Below, piece after piece: positions 10,867-23,000 of a stretch of 64,000 nucleotides of DNA. The DNA is from Pseudopithomyces maydicus (taxonomy: Eukaryota; Ascomycota; Dothideomycetes; Pleosporales; Didymosphaeriaceae), in NCBI GenBank assembly GCA_026873275.1, contig JANTUC010000003.1, positions 372,001-436,000 on the forward strand, given 5' to 3'. Below the pieces are notes generated by a model. It did no database searches and was not told the origin of the DNA. It saw only the letters and a program-made list of their open reading frames with translations. Every line of letters begins with the position of its first letter. Positions within the stretch are counted from its first letter, which is position 1. The position numbers were made by a program, and so were the translations under genes.

Positions 10867-11920
10867 ATGGCATCGACTACTACCAACCCGCCGTCGGGCA
10901 CCAGTTCGAAGAAGGGTACGGGCGCGTCCATTCGGCCTGTACGGCAGGGAGACTGATCAGAGTAGTGTGGACAACTTTGATCACAAATACAGCTTATCTC
11001 AGCGGCCTTCTCGCGCTTGACTACAGCTTGAAGAAGCACGGCACAAAGTACCCCCTCGTCGCACTTTACACGGATGCATTCCCGCAAGAAGGACACGAAG
11101 CGCTCGACAGGCGCGGCATACCCAAGCAGCATGTCAAATATCTACTCCCGACAAAGGGCAAAGACTACACCAACGACCCGCGATTCTACGACTGCTGGAG
11201 CAAGCTCACGCCCTTTGGATTGACCGAATATGACCGCGTTGTACAGTTGGATTCGGATATGTTGGTGCTGAAGAACATGGACGAGCTCATGGAAATGGAG
11301 TTGGATCCCCCGAGCGCGGCGGGCAAGGGACAGAGGGTATTTGCAGCAAGCCATGCATGCGTGTGCAATCCCCTTAAGAAGCCGCACTATCCCAAAAACT
11401 GGTAGGCATGGACCAGAATCCTTCGCTTCCCCAGTGCATCGTAGGTGGTCTGACTCGCAGTAGGATACCCGAGAATTGTGCATTCACATCGCAGCACGAC
11501 AAGCCCGACGAAGCTCAAAAGGTCGGCGCGGCGCCCGACTTTGGCCTCGGCATGCCCAACGGCGGCCTCCAGGTTGTGAACCCGTCCAAGGAGGTCTATC
11601 AGCTCATCTTGGACCAACTCTCCAACGATACATCGCTGGACTACGACTTTGCAGATCAATCGCTGCTCGGCGATGTGTTCCACGGCCGCTGGGTTGCGCT
11701 GCCGTACATCTACAACGCGCTGAAGACGTTGCGGCACGAGGGCGTGCACGATAAGATCTGGAGGGACGATGAAGTGAAGAACATCCACTACATCCTGAGC
11801 CCCAAGCCGTGGGACGAGAAGCCCGGCGAGGAGAAGGAGGAGAGCCACAAGTGGTGGCACGCGGTGAACCAGGAGAGGATAGCCGAGGAGAAGAAGCGGG
11901 ATATCAATGACGGGTTCTAA
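10867..11920 (+). CDS. GT8 family glycosyltransferase, glycogenin-like
   Basis: A nucleotide-sugar-dependent transferase of family GT8, as in glycogenin and galactinol synthase. Exons 10867-10915, 10966-11401 and 11464-11920 join in phase to 313 residues. The N-terminal Rossmann part begins after a short Ser/Thr tail (VWTTLITNTAYLSG). The metal-binding DxD is seen in QLDSDMLVL. Later motifs HYPKNW and GGLQVVNPS fit the family. The second intron has two candidate acceptors; the one ending at 11463 gives the expected NWIPENC junction. No long glycogen-binding tail is present, so a role as the self-glucosylating primer is uncertain. Confidence 0.88.
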
Positions 11921-12923
11921 TAGTGAAGATGTACTATCAGGGCAATATACGCGTCACGGAGGAACCCCGGAAGACATAAAAGTGCGGCTGGGGCCGCTGG
12001 GCAAGTGCGGTCGAATACAGAAGGTTGTCTAGCGTACAGGTAGTCTAATAGAGTTCTCTTCAAGCCTCTCGGTCCGACCTGGCGTGAGATAGATAGCGGT
12101 GCAGTGTGGAATGACAGACGTAGCAGGTCAAGGAAACAACATATTGGTAGCGCCTAGGTGAAACGCAGGTTCCGGCACCCGCGCCGAACCATCGCACCGG
12201 GACGAAACACGATGCAGACTGCACAAGCTGGCTGCAAGCAGACGCGAGGTTCTGCATGCACCTAGCAGTGTGCTTCAGGAGACAGCTCGCGCGTACCTGC
12301 AGGGTTAGATTGCAGGCGGTGGCAATCCGCACCAAACGGTACACTAGCACCGGAGGACCCCCATTGCGCGCATGCCGACGGTGCGATGCATGCTCGAGTA
12401 TGGGGAAAAGGGACTGGAGGACTGGAGGGCTCAGTATTGCCCCTTTTTCCGGTGCGGACGGGGACAGCCGCAAGTGACGGTGTGAGGACGCTGGAGGAGA
12501 AAGGCTCCTGGGCGCGCGTTGCGGTTGGCTGGCAGGTTTGGCTGGCTGGGTGATCTTTGAACGCGCCTACCGTGTTTAAGTGCGTTTCACCCTGAAGCCA
12601 TCACCCAACGTCTGCCCTCGCACCCCTTCATATCCACCCACGCACTATCCCACGCGACCGTTGCACGCGGCTCTGCCTCTCTTCGTTGCGCCCCCGGCAT
12701 CCCGCTTACTACTCCTCCCGCAAAATTGAGCCCACGCGCCCGACACACCCTCGCCGCACCTATCTGTCTGTCTGTCTGTCTAGATATCACTCTCCCTCCC
12801 CGTCGTCACTGCGCCAGCCAGCCAGCCTCGCACGCCCTGCCCTCCGCAGCCTGCACCACCCACCCCGAGCTGGGCTCCTCGTAACACCCTCTCGCCGACG
12901 AGACCGCGATCCACACACTCACA
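11921..12923. other. intergenic, about 1 kb
   Basis: No supported gene. A short (TCTG)n tract lies in the presumed 5' untranslated region of the Arf6 gene. Candidate frames on either strand lack domains. Confidence 0.45.
12763..12780 (+). repeat. (TCTG)n microsatellite
   Basis: About four and a half units of TCTG, roughly 145 bp before the Arf6 start codon and probably transcribed. Confidence 0.8.
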
Positions 12924-13818
12924 ATGGGTGGCCAAATATCTAAGATGATGAACAAGATCTTCGGATCCAAGGAAATGCGCCTGCTCATGCTGGGGCTCGA
13001 CGCCGCCGGCAAGACCAGTATGCGTCCATTGCCCCGACCTGGAACACCCTCGTGCTGACCGCCTGCGACAGCAATCCTCTACAAGCTCAAGCTCGACCAG
13101 GACGTGACCACCATCCCCACCGTCGGCTTCAACGTCGAGACCGTCACATACAAGAACACAAAGTTCAACGTCTGGGACGTCGGCGGCCAGGACAAGATTC
13201 GCCCGCTGTGGAGACACTACTTCTCTGGTATGTTGGGCCGCGACTCTGTTCCGGGTACGGCAAGTGCGAGTGCAGCGAATTGCACACGGACGGCCGCCCG
13301 CTGCCCTGCGCTGCTTATCTTGCGCCAGCCTTGCTTGCTCCGTAAAGACACCCCGCTGACGTGATGTGCGAACAGGTACCCAGGGCCTCATCTTCGTCAT
13401 CGACTCGAATGACCGCGACCGTATCGACGAGGCGCGGACCGAGCTCGCGCGCATTATCCAGGATAGGGAAATGAAGGACGCCCTGCTGCTGGTGTTTGCG
13501 AACAAGCAGGATCTACAGGGGGTGCGTACTTCCCATTGCAATGCAATACCCCGCATGCATGCCACGGGGCGTATCAGCTAACACGAGACAGCCATGCGGC
13601 CAAAGGAGGTGTCGGATAAGTTGCAACTCGAGAAGATCGCCAAGGATCACGTGTGGAAGGTCGAGCCCAGCTGCGCGACCACAGGCGAGGGTATCTTCGA
13701 GGGCCTGGTATGTTATTCCCCCTCCCTCCCTCTCCATGCTTCCCCCCCCCAAATTCCCATGCTAACGTACGTCCCCCAGGCATGGCTCTCCAACAACGTC
13801 AAGCTCCCTCCGAAATAA
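12924..13818 (+). CDS. arf6: ADP-ribosylation factor, Arf6 type
   Basis: A small GTPase of the Arf family acting at the plasma membrane and endosomes. It has the myristoylation start MGGQ, P-loop GLDAAGKT, switch motif WDVGGQ, guanine motifs NKQD and SCAT, and the segment GFNVETVTYKN, which is closer to Arf6 than to Arf1. Five exons: 12924-13017, 13072-13227, 13376-13521, then about 13588 or 13592-13707, then 13780-13818. The third intron is awkward. With the good CAG acceptor (13591) the frame is off by one; with a weak GAG acceptor (13587) it is in frame but adds one Thr. The donor sits in a G5 run (13518-13522), so a missing G would also explain it. Confidence 0.95.
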
Positions 13819-14658
13819 GCCCCCTCCCACCTCTTGACCCGCCCTCCCTCTGTACGACTGCATGCATTCGTCCCCCTCTGCATATACCCGGCCCTCGGTT
13901 CTCGATTCCCACCTCTCTCCTATCTTAATGCCCACCCTCGCTTATAACAACCCCCTTACTCAATTTCTAATATGGCTCTGGTCTGCGCCGTTGCTCCCTC
14001 CCTCCTCGGGCGGGCGGGGCGCCTTCTCTTCGACTACACTCTGCTCGGCGGCAACAAACAGTACGTTGCGGGTGGTGATATACCCCAGATTGCATTGATT
14101 TGGTTGGACGGGGTGGACGGAAGATGGCCTGATGTTACTTGTATGCTTTCACCTGTGTTTGTACATCTATACTTATGTGGTTGCTCGCTTGGGGTGTGGA
14201 TATAATTTCATGCGAGATAGATGAAGCTATGGATATGTATACGAAGATTTATATTTACTGCGCCCGAAGATGACTTTGCTTGGTGGGAGACGAGAACTCG
14301 TATGGGGCACCTCCATCCATGGATTCATCTTTTGCACGTGATGTATCATTGACCTAGGTACCTACCTAAGTACCTAGGCAAGGCTGCGAATAGGTTCTCG
14401 TCGGTATAATAAGGGAACCAGTAAACGATTGACTACACTAACTAACGCCGCTCTATCGCAATGCGCGATCATATATCAAATCTCACCTAACCTAACCTAA
14501 CCTACGTACCTTTGTACCCATCCCCTTAACAAATCCCCGCACAGCCTGTAGATAACCAAATTTACTCGCGCCGCACGCGCAACACGCAACAAAAGCTCAC
14601 CAAAACGCTCCAAATGCCAATGTCTTTCACACTCCCCCGTCCGTCCCTTTCGACCTAC
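13819..14658. other. intergenic between convergent genes
   Basis: The 3' flanks of Arf6 (+) and SGF29 (-). It contains a 9-bp inverted repeat and a short CCTAA-like run but no gene. Confidence 0.5.
14353..14378. repeat. perfect inverted repeat between convergent genes
   Basis: Arms CCTAGGTAC and GTACCTAGG, 9 bp each, with an 8-nt spacer. It lies between two convergent transcripts, so it could be a 3'-end hairpin on either strand. Confidence 0.65.
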
Positions 14659-16865
14659 CTACCCCGCCTTATCCGGCAAAACATACCTCCTCTCCACACT
14701 ATTCACCATGTCCACCTCATCCTCCCCCTCAAACCTCAACGTCACAAACTCACCCTTGCCCTTCTCCCTCTCCCTCTCCTTCTCCCTATCCCTATCCCTG
14801 TCCTCGCCCTCCTTCTTGATCACCCCTCCTCCGCTTCCGTTTCCATTCCCAGCCCCGTTGGTACTGGCCTTCCACCCGTCTACGACCTCGGCTTTGTAGA
14901 ACGTCGTCGTGCCGGGGTACAGCGCGAGGACGTTTCGGCGGGGTTCGAGCGGCGGGAGGGAGAGGTTGGAGGAGGGGGTGGGATGGGGATGATGTGCGCG
15001 ACGGAGGCGCGGAAGGGGATGGATGGGGTGAGTGGGTCGGGGTCCGAGTCGATGATTTCGTAGCGGCGTTGTTTGCCTTCGCCTGGGGAGGGTTAGTGGG
15101 TGAGGGAACGAAGATTAGGGGGAGGAGGTCAAGGATGGTGAGGAAGAGGAATAAAGGATGGGGAGTGAGGAAAAGAAAGAGCGAGGAAAAGAGGTCAAAC
15201 TTACCGATCACGCTAGTAATCCGATGCAGCGTTCCCTCGCCCTCCTGCTGGACCGGCCCGGCGCGCGAGCGCGGCGCTCGGTAGAGCACTTCGGTGTGGA
15301 CGGTGAGGCGCTGCTTTGTGTCTGGCGGGTAGGACGTTAGCTAGGAGGACGGGAGGCGCACGGAGAGGTAGTAGAGGTGGTGAGTGAGGTGTGAGCGAGA
15401 ATGAAGAAATTACATATCGTAGTCTATGTGAGACTAGAGAGACATGTGATGTGAGCCGCCCTGGGTATCGTCTCGGACAGATAAACGGACTGACAGACAG
15501 GTAGGTAGGTAGATAGACAGGCAGAAGCAGCAAGGAAATATACAACAGAAAAAGTGAGGTACGCATGCATGTTTTTGAATGCTGGCGCCGAGTTTCGCTG
15601 TGCTCTGCTCCGCTTCGCTTTTTCGCTTTTCGCTTTTCGCTTTTTGTCTGTGTTGTGTCTTTCGTTTCTTTCGACGAGGATTTCAGCGCGCAGAACCAGA
15701 ACCAGAACCCGCACCAGCACCCGCAACGCCGCCGCCGCCCTTCCGCGTATATGTAACCGTAGAAGAACGTTTCTTCTTACCCTTTACGTCGTCCCGCTCG
15801 TCCTCCACCTTCACGCTGCTCTCGCGGCCCGCAGGCACGCTCCCCGCACGGCTGCTCCCGCCCTTGGGCAACAACCGGTCTCTATCTTTTCCCAGCACGA
15901 CCTTTGGGCTCGGGACCGCGGGGCTGTCGGCCGCGATGCTGTCGCGGTCGTCGTTGGCGTCGGTGAGTTTGCGCTTGTTTTGACCGCGGTCCCGTGACTT
16001 GCCCGGGTTGGTGGCGCGGGATGTCGAGCTGTCCGTGTCGGCGGAGCGGAGGGCTGAGAGCACGGTGAGCTGCTCGCAGATGTCGTTGCCTTGGTCGGAT
16101 TTCACGAGCGTGAGCATTTCTTCGCTGAGTTTGATGTTCTCGCGGAGAGCGGCGTCGAGCTCGTTGTCGATGCGGGAGGAGGGGGATCGCCGCGAGCTGG
16201 GGGGTGTTAGGACTGGGGGGATGGAGTGGTTGGGGGTGTAAATGGAGTAAAGTTGGATAGGGTAGGAGAGGGGTAGGGTTGGGGGCACCTTTTCGGGAGT
16301 CTTGTTGGCCGGTTAGCTCAAGGATTTTGCCTTGGAGAGCGTCGGATTGGGACTGAAAGGATGTTAGTTTAAGTCATAGATGATATCTTGAAGAAAAGAA
16401 CCATATGGAAAGAACACGAATATGACAACATGCGCCTGCTGATCACCTCCCCTTTGCTCCGTATAAAAGGTACGTGGCAAGCAAGAAGCATAGCTTTATT
16501 GTGCCAGGTTAAAGGGGCGAGGGGGTATAGTTGCAATGATGATTGAATCTTGCATCGATAGACATCGATCATATCTTGCTATTCTTCATGGGAAGTGGCG
16601 TTTTATGGCTGTTGATTGCACGTGCATGCATAGCTTCCAAGGCTCCAAGGTTGCAGTAGTGGGGAGCTTTGCTCTGTTTACAGCGTATTCTGACAGACCG
16701 CAGAGCCAACCACCCCATGAGCAATAGACGCACGAATACACGAAACGAACTTACCATGAGCTGATCAAACCGCTTTCCATCGGCACGGATCGTGTTCCAC
16801 AGATGTCGCTCCTCGTCGATCTCGTCTCTTTGCTGGCCCGCGCGAGGCCTGCTGCGTGCTGCCAT
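14659..16865 (-). CDS. sgf29: SGF29, SAGA-associated tandem-Tudor protein
   Basis: A subunit of the SAGA and related acetyltransferase complexes, which reads H3K4 methylation through a C-terminal tandem Tudor domain. Exon 1 (16865-16755) carries RRDEIDEERHLW-like helices (seen as QQRDEIDEERHLW). Exon 2 is 16352-16289 and exon 3 starts at 16212. The Tudor part shows TEVLYRAPRSRAG, EGKQRRYEIIDSDPD, YPGTTTFYKAEV and VERRYVLP. The Tudor exon breaks by one base at the G5 run 14974-14978; a sixth base joins the two halves. The first intron is long (402 nt). The third intron is about 0.4 kb, with acceptor at about 15327 and an unclear donor near 15700. Confidence 0.88.
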
Positions 16866-17176
16866 GTTGACCAAACCAACCGCACTTCCCCCGGCTACGC
16901 GTTATGAATGCCGGAAAGTAAGCGGGCTCATCAGCAGCCGCACTCGAGGCACGAAGAAGGCTGTTGAACGTGGAGAGGTCATGGTACCGCAGTAAGAAGG
17001 TCGCATTTAGCGAAGCCGCTAGCCACCCAAGGGGCTTAGTGGGGGTGGGTAGCTACTGCTTGTTTGGACCCACTCATCGTGCCACATGGGCCAGTCGTCT
17101 GAACGCGGGGTCTGCCATCCTGCGAGAGGAACTGGCGGTGACCCCGACACCAACTTTGCAGACCGAACAATTCAAG
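16866..17176. promoter_or_regulatory. divergent promoter of SGF29 and phosphomannose isomerase
   Basis: 310 bp between two divergent start codons. I recognise no specific binding site. Confidence 0.45.
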
Positions 17177-18751
17177 ATGCCCGCCGTTCCTCTGATCAGG
17201 CTGCAGTGCGGTAATGTTTTGCGGCCCTGACTCCTCGCCTATCGCCTCTAACTGACTGGTGCAGGCGTCAACAGCTACGACTGGGGTGCGTCAGATGCCC
17301 CGCCCACCAATAAATGTCATGTCTGAGCTCGACACTGAACTTGTACAGGAAAGGTCGGCAAGACATCTGCTGCTGCCAAGTTTGCTGCTGCGACTGCCTC
17401 TGATGGCTTCTCAATCCAAGAAGAGAAGCCCTATGCGGAGGTAGAATTGCTCAATGCTCGTTGCAAAGCACCAACTAACCATTATTAGCTGTGGATGGGC
17501 ACGCACCCTTCACTCCCCTCCAAGGATCTTGAGACACAGCGCTCCTTGATTGAGCTTGTCCAAGATAACCAGCAGCTTCTTGGCTCCACAATCACAGAGC
17601 GATTTGGAAACAAGCTGCCCTTCCTGTTCAAGGTCCTCTCCATTGGCAAGGCCCTGAGCATCCAGGCCCACCCAAACAAGAAGCTTGCTGAGCAATTGCA
17701 CGCGAAAGACCCCAAAAACTACCCTGGTAAGTTGACCACCCATTTGCAGATCCCCCTCTAAATCTGTGTAGACGACAACCACAAGCCGGAAATGACCATC
17801 GCCGTCACCCCCTTCGATGGACTCTGTGGCTTCCGTCCTCTTGCTGAAATCTCACATTTCCTCCAGACCATCCCCTCACTCCGCAAGCTCGTGGGTGAAG
17901 AGGAAGCTAAGAGCTTCGAGAGCAGCATCAAGGTCGACGAATCCACAGACGAAGACAAGCAAAACAACAAGAAAGCTCTCCAATCCGCCTTCACTAAGCT
18001 CATGAACGCCGACAAGGACGCCCTCGAATCTGCAACCGAAGAGCTCCTCAAAGCAGCCCAGTCCGAGGGCGCATCCTTCGCCGGCAACGGCGGCCCCTCC
18101 AACTCAGGCCAAGAGCTCGCCGACCTTGTCATCCGCCTCAACGACCAGTTCCCCAAGGACATTGGTCTCTTCGTGCAGTTCTTCCTCAACTACGTCAAGC
18201 TCGAGGTCGGCGAGGCCATGTTCCTTCGCGCAGACGACATCCACGCCTACCTCTCCGGCGACATCATCGAGTGCATGGCGTCGTCAGACAACGTCGTGCG
18301 CGCTGGCTTCACGCCCAAGTTCAAGGACGTCGACACCCTGACCTCCATGCTGACGTACTCGTACGCGCCTATCGAACAGCAGAAGATGAAGGTCGACGAC
18401 TACACACCCGTTAAGATCAACACTATTGCATACAGCTCGAACTCCACCGTCAAGGTGTACAACCCCACGGAGATCGACGAGTTTGCCGTCGTACGCGCGG
18501 CCCTGAACAAGGTTGGCGCTAAGGCGACGTTCGACCCCATCGATGGGCCGAGCATCGTGCTGTGCACCAAGGGCAAGGGAACCATCAGCTTGGCGGGTAA
18601 CTTTGCGCAGAAGATCGAGGAGGGGTACGTGTTCTTTGCGGGGTCGACGGCGAATGTTGTCATTGAGAGCGAGACCGATGCCGAGGATGATGGCGAGGGT
18701 CTGGTTATCTTCAAGGCGTACTGCGATCCGGCGGATTGGGGGAGCCAGTGA
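17177..18751 (+). CDS. manA: mannose-6-phosphate isomerase, type I
   Basis: Interconverts fructose-6-phosphate and mannose-6-phosphate, supplying GDP-mannose for glycosylation and wall mannans. It is a cytosolic zinc enzyme. Five exons (17177-17210, 17265-17285, 17349-17440, 17489-17726, 17772-18751) join in phase to 454 residues, the usual length. Zinc and active-site motifs seen: QAHPNK, EMTIAVTPFDGLCGFRP and the type I signature YLSGDIIECMASSDNVVRAG. The second exon is only 21 nt, and its flanking junctions rebuild GVNSYDWGKVG. The reading frame is clean. Confidence 0.96.
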
Positions 18752-18914
18752 GTGGGGAGGGAGAAGTTGTGAGGGATGCATTATTTGTGAGCGTAGAATA
18801 TAAAATTCAAGGATATGTAGGAAAAGGTGTAATCGAGAGAGGTATTTGCTGTGTGATGTGGTGTATTCCTTGGCTGTGCACCGGGTTGAAAAATAACTCT
18901 TTTGGCATGTCTGT

Positions 18915-18968
18915 CCTTTGGCTGGAATCGGCATGACCTGTACAGGTCTTTACGACGATAATTAAAAA
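18915..18968 (-). repeat. dispersed ~55-bp palindromic repeat, copy 2
   Basis: Read on the minus strand: AATTATCGTCGTAAA, then the perfect palindrome GACCTGTACAGGTC, then ATGCCGATTCCA and an AAAGG-like end. It points away from copy 3, with a spacer of 112 bp. Confidence 0.8.
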
Positions 18969-19080
18969 CCACTTGGGGTGTCTGTGCGTATGTCGAATTG
19001 TATCTTATGTTGCTGGAACTTGGGGCGATGGAATAAGGATACATCCCGCTGCAATTACGCACCGTTTTCGAATCGTGGTT

Positions 19081-19139
19081 TCCAATTAACGTCGTAAGGA
19101 CCTATATAGGTCACGCCGACTCCATCTACCAAAGGCAAA
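19081..19139 (+). repeat. dispersed ~55-bp palindromic repeat, copy 3
   Basis: AATTAACGTCGTAAG, then GACCTATATAGGTC (perfect palindrome with a different centre from copy 2), then ACGCCGACTCCA and AAAGGCAAAC. Confidence 0.8.
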
Positions 19140-19473
19140 CCAGATGCAACGAATCCAATAACATGAAGTATCAGGACAATACACCAAACATGAGGGTGGA
19201 TATGATTGATAAGAGGTAACTAAAAAAGGAGTGCTGTAATTAACGTAATAGATTAGAGAAATGAACAATAGAAAGTGACTCTGATAGAAGAAATGAAGAA
19301 ATAAATTACTGGAATGATTAGACCCGGGGGCTCTAGAGCATATCGGTTGGTGAATTGAAGAACATAATCGGGTTACTGATGAAATCTTGATTGTTGAAGA
19401 AAACAAAACCCCCTTTAGGCAGTGTAAAAGCGCATAGCGTGGTAGATTGTATTGGTTGATTGATAGACCAGTC

Positions 19474-19527
19474 CTACAATTATCGTCTTAAGGAATTCGA
19501 ATTAGGCTGACTCCAGCGGAAGGCAAC
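19474..19527 (+). repeat. dispersed ~55-bp palindromic repeat, copy 4 (diverged)
   Basis: AATTATCGTCTTAAG, then a replaced centre containing AATTCGAATT, itself palindromic, then CTGACTCCA and GAAGGCAAC. The flanks align with the other copies; the centre does not. Confidence 0.65.
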
Positions 19528-20013
19528 ATTTAGTGCATGGTGAAGCCATGATTGCTTTTGGTAATGTCAATTTCTCTTTCACGACCACGATTGATGTAAA
19601 ACAATCCGGTCAATTTGAGGATAGATGTTTGGGGGACGTGTTTATGCTTGTCCGCTAGCCATCAAATGTGTCGGCCGAATCACCGATGTTTCTTCACGGT
19701 GCAATCGGGGATAGTTTTTACTTTAAAAATGCGTTTCCAAGCGAAAACAACTGTCAAACCCGCCTGCAAGAGAGGTTTTGTTTCTAAATCACAAAACACC
19801 AAATATGAGCAAACCTGACTATCCTTCGTTTTGGGATTTGATAAGCAGCTCTCCAGTCAAACTCTTTATACATAAGGGCGGAGTACCTTCCAGCTATTTG
19901 GGAATCCTCGCCTCGTGAATCGCTTCATTCAACACCGAGTTATAGTTTACGAACGCTTTAACTGTGACTTACTATCCGTTCCTGGTTCTTTAGTGGCTAT
20001 TACTATAGTGACT

Positions 20014-23000
20014 ATGTCTTGGCGAAGGGGAGGTTTTCCTGGAGACTCACCATTGGGAAGAAATAGCTGGAGGGACCGAGACAATAGGCCTCGTCGGCCT
20101 GTAACCCCATGGAGCCTGGGAGAACAAGTCACCGGTAGCCCAAGCAGTAATACTACACATCCGGACCCACCGCCCACGCCTTATAAGGTGAAGTATTTAG
20201 ACGTGAACAACAAAACTGACAAAGAGCCCCCTGATACCCCAGAAAACGGAGTGTATAAATCAAAGACGGAGCCAACGAAAGAGATATCAGCACAGGAAAC
20301 AATGACTATCGCGAGTAACTATATCAAAGTATCCGCAATACCAGATAGCTTGTATCTATACTCGCTACGTTACTCTCGCTCGAAAGCAAATGGAGAGCGC
20401 GAATATTTCGACAAACGCCTAGAGATTGAACAAGCATTCAACGAGGGAAAAAGACATGCCAGTGATCCCTTGAGACTGAATGCCAGAAAAATATTGTATG
20501 CTACAAATTTTAAAGAACTCTGGTCAAAATCCCCAATCGGAGATGCCCAGAATCAGTCCTGGGTGTCTTTTGATTTTGAATATCCCCAGCTGAATGGTAC
20601 AGTGGCTAAAGAGGTGCGAGTTGAGTTCAATTTCGACAAACAAATTACTGGCATCAAGGGACATCTACAAGGCGACAAGCTGGGTCAGATTCAAGATTAC
20701 ATTCGCGCGCTTAACGCCTGTGTTGGCGAAACGATTCGTCAGCGGTATCATGACCAGGACGAGATCATCCAGCCTAATGCTAGCAAGTCGTTCAAGAAGT
20801 ATGGCTATCAGTCTCTCCTTCAAAAGGATAATTTAGATACTGTTCGCGCAGTACGTGGATACTTCACGTCTGTCAGACCAGGCAGTAACTCGATGCTACT
20901 TAATATCAACACCGCAACATCCGCTTTCCTTCCTCCTTCATCACTTGCGAGCTTCATTCAGTTTTCTATGAAGCCTGCAAATAATGGCTATCCTGAACGA
21001 TTTGATGCTAGACAGGCATTCGGATCAAATGCAGAGAAATTATTAAAAGGTGCTTTCTTGAGGATATGCTACGATCGAGGGCCTTACGACAAGAATACCG
21101 TCGATTATGATACCGAGCATAAGCGTACCGTGCGATTTGAACAATTTGGAAAGCTTGCAACTGAACAAAAGTTCTGGCACCTACTACCACTGAATCAGCG
21201 TGGCAAGGCACGACAAATTGATTATAGCAAACCAGAAACAACTGTCCAACAGTATTTTTCAAGCAGTAAGTGTCTATTCGAGAAGAGTTTTGAATAAGTA
21301 CAACGCTAATTTTACAGAAAGCGTGTTTTTGAACAGTCAGAACCACTACGATATGATCTGTGTCAACGTCGGCAAGCCCGTCAGGACAAAACTGAGACAC
21401 GGAGAAGCTCTGGATAGTCTTATGAAAGAGCAGAGCATAGATGGCGCTCAGTGGATCCCGGCTATGCTGTTACAGATTAAGGAAAATCAGATGGTGAAGT
21501 CTCCACTTCCATCTGTCTATGTTTCAGATATGATCAGGAAAGCCTTGCGGCTACCCGCTGCCAATGCCCACCTGATCCAGAATGAGGGTCTCGAGATTCT
21601 AGGTGTGAAAAACCAACCACTGGTATGTTACGAATTGGATTATACGTTTTATTCGGAAAGAAACTAACGTTTCAAAGAAAGCCATGGGTTTTCAGGTCGG
21701 CGATAAGCTCATTAATCTGCCTGCTCGAACGCTACAGCCGCCAGTTCTTGATTATGATGGGAAGAGCCAGACTCCAAGATTAGCTCAATGGAATTTCAAG
21801 GATTTTAAATTTCGTTTCCCAGCGAGCATAGAGAGACTTCATGTTGTAGCGCTCGAAACAGGCCCCAGGAATCCCAGCCCCAGGAAGCCCAGGAACAAAG
21901 ATCCCGGGGAGAAGATTCCCAGTAACGAGGACACGTCCGATCAGGCGAAGAATATTATCTTTAATACACTTAAAGGCCATGGAGTCCGCGTGAACAGAGT
22001 TCAGCTAAAGTTCCTCGACAACTATGAATCTGCACTACGATTATTTTTCAAAAACCACGTCGAAAGTGCGAAAGACTGTACTGTTATTCTGCTTCCGAAC
22101 GAGGAAAACGAACGCACCTATAGCTACTCCACCATTAAACGCATTTCCGACTTTTTGGGAACACATGTTCTATGTGTCAAACAGAATAAGCTTGTTTCGT
22201 GGAATTACGGCAATGGGACTTGGAGAGAGAGCCTTCAGATGGCTTCTAATCTAGCCCTGAAGATTAACATGAAATTCAGCGGTGAGAATCACCGCCTGGG
22301 TCCAAAATTACTTGATAGTGTCATTCCGAGTGAACACAGAAATCATACAATTGTAATGGGAGCTGATGTGGCTCACCCATCTCCTATGGCGCGTGACGGG
22401 TGCCCTAGCGTTGCATCTATCGTTGGCTCTGTAGATGGAAATTTCATGCGCTATCAAGGTTCCATGAGACTACAAGGAGGCCACCAGGAAAAGATTGAGG
22501 GCATGTGCTCTATGGTAAAGGAGCGACTGGTTGCTTGGAAAGAGAGCAACAAGAACAGCAATAGGGGAGGAAAAGGCGCTCTTCCAACAAACATTCTTTT
22601 TTACCGTGACGGCGTCAGTGAATCGCAATTCAACATCTGCGAAGAATACGAAATGAATGAAATCCGAAAAGCGTACAAAGAGCTAGCTGAGAACGGAGAC
22701 GACATCAAACTTCGACTCACCTTTGTCGTAGTTGTAAAGCGACATCATACACGCTTCTACGCCACAGACGATAAAGACACGTACGCAAACAATCCCAAAA
22801 AATCAGGTTTTAACTCAAGACCGACTTACAACGGTAACCTCATACCAGGACTTCTCGTCACAGACGTCGTTACGAACCCCAAACCCAACGATTTCTTCCT
22901 TCAGTCCCATAAAGCGCTCCAAGGTACTGCCCGCTCAGCACACTACCACATCCTCGAAGACGGCATGAAACTAGGTATGAACCGGATCCCAGAGCTGACC

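Larger units (their letters stand above)
18752..20013. other. intergenic, AT-rich, three repeat copies
   Basis: From the isomerase end to the Argonaute B start. It holds three copies of the dispersed ~55-bp repeat, two of them head to head. No transposase or other supported gene is seen. Confidence 0.6.

Noticed and set aside
14484..14512. CCTAA-like tandem run that resembles telomere repeats
   Set aside because: The unit is five bases (CCTAA), only about three copies long, and lies between two core genes; fungal telomeres are TTAGGG.
14614..15063. Open frame on the plus strand opposite SGF29
   Set aside because: It is the shadow of the low-complexity Tudor-exon sequence of SGF29, which has clear homology on the minus strand.
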